Assembly (NCBI GenBank): GCA_046160305.1
Contig: JBJXGX010000302.1
Coordinates: 18,017 to 82,016 of the forward strand
DNA: 64,000 bases
Origin: SHXR01 sp046160305
Lineage (GTDB): Bacteria; Pseudomonadota; Gammaproteobacteria; Burkholderiales; SG8-39
Direction of reading: 5' to 3'
Below are positions 59,918 through 64,000 of the stretch, one piece after another. The position numbers were made by a program, and so were the translations under genes. Each line of letters begins with the position of its first letter. The first letter of the stretch is position 1. The notes under the pieces were generated by a model, which was not told the origin of the DNA, did no database searches, and saw only the letters and a program-made list of their open reading frames with translations.

Positions 59918-61104
59918 TATGTATACACGCAGACAGAATCTCCCGGTTCGGTCGTTTCTTCTGCTCGGCCCGCGCGGCACCGGAAAAACCACCTGGTTGC
60001 GCGCGCAGCTGCCGAACGCGCGCTGACAAACTGCTGCTCGATCGCGAGCTGTTGCGCCTGATGCGCGACCCGCAGCTCTTCCGGCAGGAAATTGAATCCC
60101 TGCCGAGCCGGAGCTGGGTGGTGATCGACGAAACCCAGAAGTTGCCGGCGCTGATGAATGAAATCCACGACGCGCTCACCTCGGCACCGCTACGCTGGCG
60201 TTTCGCGTTGACCGGATCCTCGGCCCGCCGCCTGCGTCGCGACGACGTCAATCTCCTCGCAGGCCGGGTCGTCATGCGCCATATATTGCCGCTGACCATG
60301 ACCGAGTTGGCCGATGTCCCGGCAACAGACGATTTGCTGCGGTTTGGTTTGCTTCCCATGGTGCGAAGCGCGCGCGGTGCCGCCGCGCGTATCGATCTCC
60401 TCGAAGCCTACGCCGAAACGTACTTCGCACAGGAGATTCGCGCCGAAGCGCTGGTGCGCAGCCTCGAGTCCTTCACCCGCTTTCTGGAAGTGGCGGCACT
60501 GGCGAACGCGCAGGTCACCAACGTATCGGCGTTGGCACGCGACGCGGCGTTGGCACGCGACGCGGCGGTGGCCCGCCCGACGATTCAAGGCTATTTCGAG
60601 GTACTGACCGATACGCTCCTCGGTACATGGCTGCCGGCGTGGCGTCCCCGTGCAAAGGTCAAGGAAGTCCAGCATCCGAAGTTCTACCTGTTCGACCCTG
60701 GTGTCGTACGTGCGTTGACACGGCGCCTGCGCGAACCGCTCGATCCCGCCGAACGCGGCACGCTGCTCGAAACACTGGTCCTACACGAACTGCGGGCCCA
60801 GATCGCCTACTCCGATTGCGGGGGCGATCTGAGTTACTACCGCACGCCTTCCGGTACGGAAGTCGACTTTATCTGGAAGCGTGCGAGCCACGCGGCGGGC
60901 ATCGAAGTCAAGGCGAGCAGCCGCTGGCGTCCGGAGTTCAGTCGCGCGCTCACCGAGCTGCATGCAACCGGCATCATTCAGTCAGCCTGGGGTGTCTACC
61001 TTGGCGAACAACCGCTCCAAGTCGGCCCGATCCGGGTGCTCCCGCTCGGTGCGTTTCAGCGGGAGCTGGCCTCGGGCCGTGTGCTTAAACCGAAAAAGCG
61101 TTAG
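59910..61104 (+). pseudogene. AAA+ ATPase of the DUF4143 type, interrupted by a one-base frameshift
   Basis: Frame 0 from ATG 59910 reads MLGMYTRRQNLPVRSFLLLG and then PRGTGKTTW (Walker A), but stops at TGA 60024. The rest of the protein, DKLLLDRELLRLMRDPQLF..., Walker B-like VVIDETQKLP and the C-terminal DUF4143 nuclease-like part (SYYRTPSGTEVDFIWKR), continues in the next frame from 60025 to 61104. Removing T60024 joins them without loss. This implies a one-base insertion in about a 397-residue protein. If real and not a sequencing error, the N-terminal ATPase part is cut off. Confidence 0.8.
60528..60563. repeat. in-frame 18-bp tandem duplication in the ATPase gene
   Basis: GGCGTTGGCACGCGACGC occurs at 60528-60545 and at 60546-60563. 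It duplicates the hexapeptide ALARDA inside the helical region and keeps the reading frame. Confidence 0.85.
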
Positions 61105-61156
61105 CGCAATCCCTATCGACGATTCATTCATCGACCATTCACCTGGAGCTTCCCTC

Positions 61157-62386
61157 GTGGCAGTACAACCGCACTCCGTCGGACTTTCCGCAGACCGACT
61201 CGCAAGGATCGATCGCTTCATTCAGAACAAATATCTGGATACCGGACGGATGCCGGGCGCGCTGACCTTGGTCTACCGGCGTGGCGAGATCGCGCATTTT
61301 TCCGCGATCGGCATGGCCGACGTCGAGCGCAAGACGCCGATGCGTGAGGACACGATCTTTCGCATCTATTCGATGACCAAACCGCTCACTACCGTTGCGT
61401 TCATGATGCTGGTCGAGCAGGGCCTGGTCGCGCTCGACGATCCGGTGCATCGTGTGATTCCCGCATGGAAAGACCTTGGCGTTTTCCAGGGCGGGTTCAC
61501 GGCGACGTTTCGCACGAAGCGTCCGGACCGTCCGATGCTGATGATCGATCTCCTGCGCCACACGTCCGGCCTCACCTACGGATTCCAGCAATCGACGAAT
61601 GTCGATGCCGCATATCGCGCGCTAAAGGTCGGCGAGATCGAGAAGCACGGATCGCTCGAAGAGATGATCGAGAAGCTCGCCCATCTGCCGCTCGAATTTT
61701 CACCGGGCATGGCATGGAACTACTCGGTATCGACCGACGTGCTGGGCTACATCGTCGGAAAAATATCCGGCCAGCCGTTCGAAGACTATCTGCGCGAGCG
61801 GATCCTGCAGCCTCTTGGCATGGCGGATACCGGCTTCCATGTGCATGCGGGCAAACAAGCACGCTTTGCGGCGTGTTACGCAGCGACGGCCAATGGCGGC
61901 ATGACCCTGCAGGACGATCCCTCGACGAGCCCATATCTGCAAGCGCCAACCTTGATTTCCGGTGGCGGAGGCTTGGTCTCGACGGCAAGCGACTATCTCA
62001 GGTTCTGTCGCATGTTGATCAACGGCGGCTCCTTCGGCAAGGTGCAGCTTCTCAGCCCGAAGACGATCGAGTTGATGACCAAGAATCATCTTCCCGACAA
62101 CAAGGATCTGCCGGCGCTGTCACGTTCGCTGTTCAGCGAGGCGAGTTACAATGGAATCGGGTTCGGACTTGGCTTCGCGGTGACGATGGATCCGGCGAAG
62201 ACGATGATCCCGGGATCCGCGGGCGAGTATTCATGGGGCGGTGCGGCATCGACGGCGTTCTGGATCGATCCGAAGGAAGAGCTCATCGCGATCTTTCTGA
62301 CGCAGCTCCTGCCATCCTCGTCGACGCCGATCCGCCGTGAGCTGCGCACCATGATCTATTCGGCCTTCACGAGCCCGCATTCCTGA
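61157..62386 (+). CDS. beta-lactamase-fold serine hydrolase (EstB/class C-like)
   Basis: A 409-residue penicillin-binding-protein-fold enzyme. The nucleophile is Ser72 in Ser-Met-Thr-Lys (SMTK), the Tyr motif is WNYSVSTDVLGYI near residue 195, HTSGLTYGF is a family block, and GEYSWGGAAST near the C terminus is the third strand (HxG/KTG position). No signal peptide is present, so cytoplasmic esterase, amidase or D-peptidase action is likelier than true beta-lactamase. GTG 61157 has GGAG nine bases upstream; the longer frame overlaps the ATPase gene. The gap to the second Bug gene is seven bases. Confidence 0.88.
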   Translation: MAVQPHSVGLSADRLARIDRFIQNKYLDTGRMPGALTLVYRRGEIAHFSAIGMADVERKTPMREDTIFRIYSMTKPLTTVAFMMLVEQGLVALDDPVHRVIPAWKDLGVFQGGFTATFRTKRPDRPMLMIDLLRHTSGLTYGFQQSTNVDAAYRALKVGEIEKHGSLEEMIEKLAHLPLEFSPGMAWNYSVSTDVLGYIVGKISGQPFEDYLRERILQPLGMADTGFHVHAGKQARFAACYAATANGGMTLQDDPSTSPYLQAPTLISGGGGLVSTASDYLRFCRMLINGGSFGKVQLLSPKTIELMTKNHLPDNKDLPALSRSLFSEASYNGIGFGLGFAVTMDPAKTMIPGSAGEYSWGGAASTAFWIDPKEELIAIFLTQLLPSSSTPIRRELRTMIYSAFTSPHS

Positions 62387-62393
62387 GACCCGA

Positions 62394-63374
62394 ATGATGC
62401 GCAAGTTGAACATGTCGCTTTGCTTCTTGCTTTCCTTTGGACTCATTGCGATGGCCGTTGCGGCGCAGGCGCAAGACTATCCGAGCAAGCCGATTCGACT
62501 GATCGTGCCGTTCGGTACCGGCGGCGCAACCGACACCAGCGGACGCGCGCTCGCGGAGGCACTGGAGCGCAGGATAAACCAGCGCATCGTCGTCGAGAAC
62601 CGCGCCGGTGCGGGCGGCAACATCGGCACCGAGCTCGTGGCGCAATCGAGTCCGGACGGCTACACGCTCTTGCTGGCCCTCGACGCGACGATGGTGGTCA
62701 ATCCGTTCACCTTGTCGAAGGTCCCCTTCGACACGATCAAGGACTTTGGGCCGGTAACGAAACTGGGCGACGTTGCCCTGGTGCTCGCGGCACACCCGTC
62801 TCTCCCGGCGAAGAACCTCGCGGAACTGCTCGCCTACTCGAAAGCGCATCCAAACAAGCTTTCGTACGCGAGCGGCGGCAACGGCAGCACGACACATGTG
62901 GCGGGAGAGCTGCTCAAGCAGCGCACCGGACTCGACATGCAGCATGTCGCGTACAAGAGTGGCGGCCTCGCGGTGCTCGATGCGGTGGGTGGTCAGGTGC
63001 AGCTCACCTACTCAGCCGCGGCAGGATCGAATGCGCACATCCGGGCCGGCCGGCTCGTCGGCATCGGCGTGTCCACGACAAAGCGGATCGGCTCGCTGCC
63101 TGATGTCCCGACATTCATCGAACAGGGGCTGAGTAACTTCGAGGCGGTGTCCTGGGTCGGAATCATGGCTCCCGCGAAAACGCCTCGCCCGATCATCGAT
63201 AGGCTGCACGCCGAAATTACGGCGGCGCTGACCGAACCCGAATTGCGCCGGCGCTTCGACGCGCTTGGGATCGAGCCGGTGGGCAACACACCGGAAGAAT
63301 TCGCCGCGCAGATCCGGGCCGATATGGCACGGTGGCAAGCCGTCGTCGAGCGCGCGAAGATAAAGGCGGATTGA
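62394..63374 (+). CDS. Bug-family tripartite tricarboxylate transporter receptor (TctC-like)
   Basis: A 326-residue periplasmic binding protein. The signal MSLCFLLSFGLIAMAVAAQA is cleaved before QDYPSKPIRLIVPFGTGGA. VVENRAGAGGNIGTELVAQSSPDGY and VPTFIEQGLSNFEAVSW are Bug landmarks. It starts seven bases after the serine hydrolase, so the two are probably one transcript. The hydrolase may act on a compound this receptor captures. The substrate is unknown. Confidence 0.93.
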   Translation: MMRKLNMSLCFLLSFGLIAMAVAAQAQDYPSKPIRLIVPFGTGGATDTSGRALAEALERRINQRIVVENRAGAGGNIGTELVAQSSPDGYTLLLALDATMVVNPFTLSKVPFDTIKDFGPVTKLGDVALVLAAHPSLPAKNLAELLAYSKAHPNKLSYASGGNGSTTHVAGELLKQRTGLDMQHVAYKSGGLAVLDAVGGQVQLTYSAAAGSNAHIRAGRLVGIGVSTTKRIGSLPDVPTFIEQGLSNFEAVSWVGIMAPAKTPRPIIDRLHAEITAALTEPELRRRFDALGIEPVGNTPEEFAAQIRADMARWQAVVERAKIKAD

Positions 63375-63405
63375 ATCGACTGCCCCGATCGCGATCGAGG
63401 CAAGT

Positions 63406-64000
63406 CTAGCGTGACAGTCCGCCGCGCCGCATAGCCGCGACGATTTCCTCCGCGCGGAGGAAGCTCGTGTTCCATTCGAATCGAATCGCATGAAGCGCGT
63501 CGCACACCGCATTGATGATGGCTGCGGGTGGGCCCACGGCGCCGCCTTCGCCCAGCCCTTTCACGCCCAGGTCATTGAGTGTCGAGGGTGTTTCCGTATG
63601 AACGATCTGTATGTCGGGCATGTTCGCAGCAAGCGGCAGCGCATAGTCCATCAGCGACCCGGTGAGATTCTGTCCGCGTGGGTCGTACACGACTCGCTCC
63701 AGGAGGCAGCCGCCGATGCCCTGACAAACGCCGCCCGTGATCTGACCGTTCGCGACCGCGGGATTGATCAGTACACCCGCGTCGTGGGCAACCACGTACT
63801 TGCGAACGATTACTACCCCGGTATCCGCATCGATCTCGATGATCGCGGCGTGCGTGCCATAGGCCCACGTTACAGTTGGAGGCTCGAAGTATTCAGTGGC
63901 TTCTAGTCCGATCGACATGCCGGGCGGGCGTTCCCCGCCAGCCTGCGCGGCACGCGCGATGTCGATCAGCGTGCGCCGATGCTCCGGGGAGCCCTTGAGC
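63406..64000 (-). CDS. molybdopterin large subunit of a CoxL/xanthine dehydrogenase-type enzyme, C-terminal part
   Basis: The last 197 residues of a molybdenum hydroxylase large subunit; the frame is open to the window end. AYGTHAAIIEIDADTGVV, HDAGVLINPAVANGQITGGVCQGIGG and GVKGLGEGGAVGPPAAI are the family's C-terminal cofactor and active-site blocks, including the catalytic Glu in LGEGG. It is separate from the cox-type operon at 41.8-44.7 kb and on the other strand. It converges with the Bug gene, 31 bases apart. Confidence 0.92.
   Translation of the reverse strand, partial: LKGSPEHRRTLIDIARAAQAGGERPPGMSIGLEATEYFEPPTVTWAYGTHAAIIEIDADTGVVIVRKYVVAHDAGVLINPAVANGQITGGVCQGIGGCLLERVVYDPRGQNLTGSLMDYALPLAANMPDIQIVHTETPSTLNDLGVKGLGEGGAVGPPAAIINAVCDALHAIRFEWNTSFLRAEEIVAAMRRGGLSR

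Noticed and set aside
1..64000. tRNA or rRNA genes
   Set aside because: None recognised by eye; a tRNAscan-type search would be decisive.

Overview
The window is high-GC chromosomal DNA with genes packed tightly on both strands. It reads as a soil- or water-type betaproteobacterium, most likely Burkholderiales. Three things suggest this: two Bug-type solute receptors, a trxB/ftsK/lolA/rarA/serS block and GlnB typical of beta/gammaproteobacteria, and many small-molecule catabolic enzymes (GST, VOC, enolase superfamily, HpcH aldolase, CoA ligase, molybdenum hydroxylase). This is inference from gene content; no 16S rRNA or tRNA gene was seen.

Layout. 0-8.6 kb: MFS exporter, dienelactone-type hydrolase, CmcJ/NvfI-like oxidoreductase, split chromate transporter, thiolase-like protein, GAF/degenerate-GGDEF protein and acyl-CoA ligase. 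8.6-21.4 kb: housekeeping core with serS, rarA, lolA, ftsK, a Crp/Fnr regulator, trxB, Smr, glnB, a DUF482 protein, an SDR and an RhlE-like helicase. 21.8-28.6 kb: catabolic and accessory genes (GST, VOC, exported deaminase, DUF2799 lipoprotein, MLE-like enzyme, creatinase-like M24 protein, VapBC pair, HpcH aldolase). 28.6-34.1 kb: a minisatellite, an emfourin-like inhibitor beside a protealysin-like M4 protease, a TldE/TldD pair and an epimerase. 34.4-41.5 kb: small membrane protein, ArnT-like glycosyltransferase, TctDE/QseBC-like two-component pair, VOC protein and TonB receptor. 41.8-45.6 kb: a coxSLM-type molybdenum hydroxylase operon closed by a clear terminator. 45.8-52 kb: haloacetate-dehalogenase-like hydrolase, ABM monooxygenase, LLM flavoprotein, VOC protein, MoxR ATPase and an FMN 2-hydroxyacid oxidase, with two gene remnants (a YoeB-type toxin tail and an MBL-hydrolase head). 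52-58.2 kb: a signalling island (response regulator, HPt-REC-REC-GGDEF protein, CHASE-PAS kinase, then a convergent GAF-PAS kinase). 58.7-64 kb: Bug receptor, frameshifted AAA ATPase, beta-lactamase-fold hydrolase, second Bug receptor, and the 3' end of another molybdenum hydroxylase large subunit cut by the window edge.

The strongest observations are these. Two homologous ~120-bp palindromic elements flank catabolic genes, and a half copy lies elsewhere. A dispersed 'TTCGCCCTGAGC' repeat occurs as head-to-head pairs. A ten-copy 10-bp minisatellite abuts the emfourin stop codon. A leaderless M4 protease sits beside its putative inhibitor and a TldD/E pair. An M24 protein has lost most of its metal ligands. 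Two gene fragments lack an intact reading frame. I did not find one clearly new multi-gene system. The best candidates are the protease/inhibitor/TldDE neighbourhood and the three-gene signalling operon.
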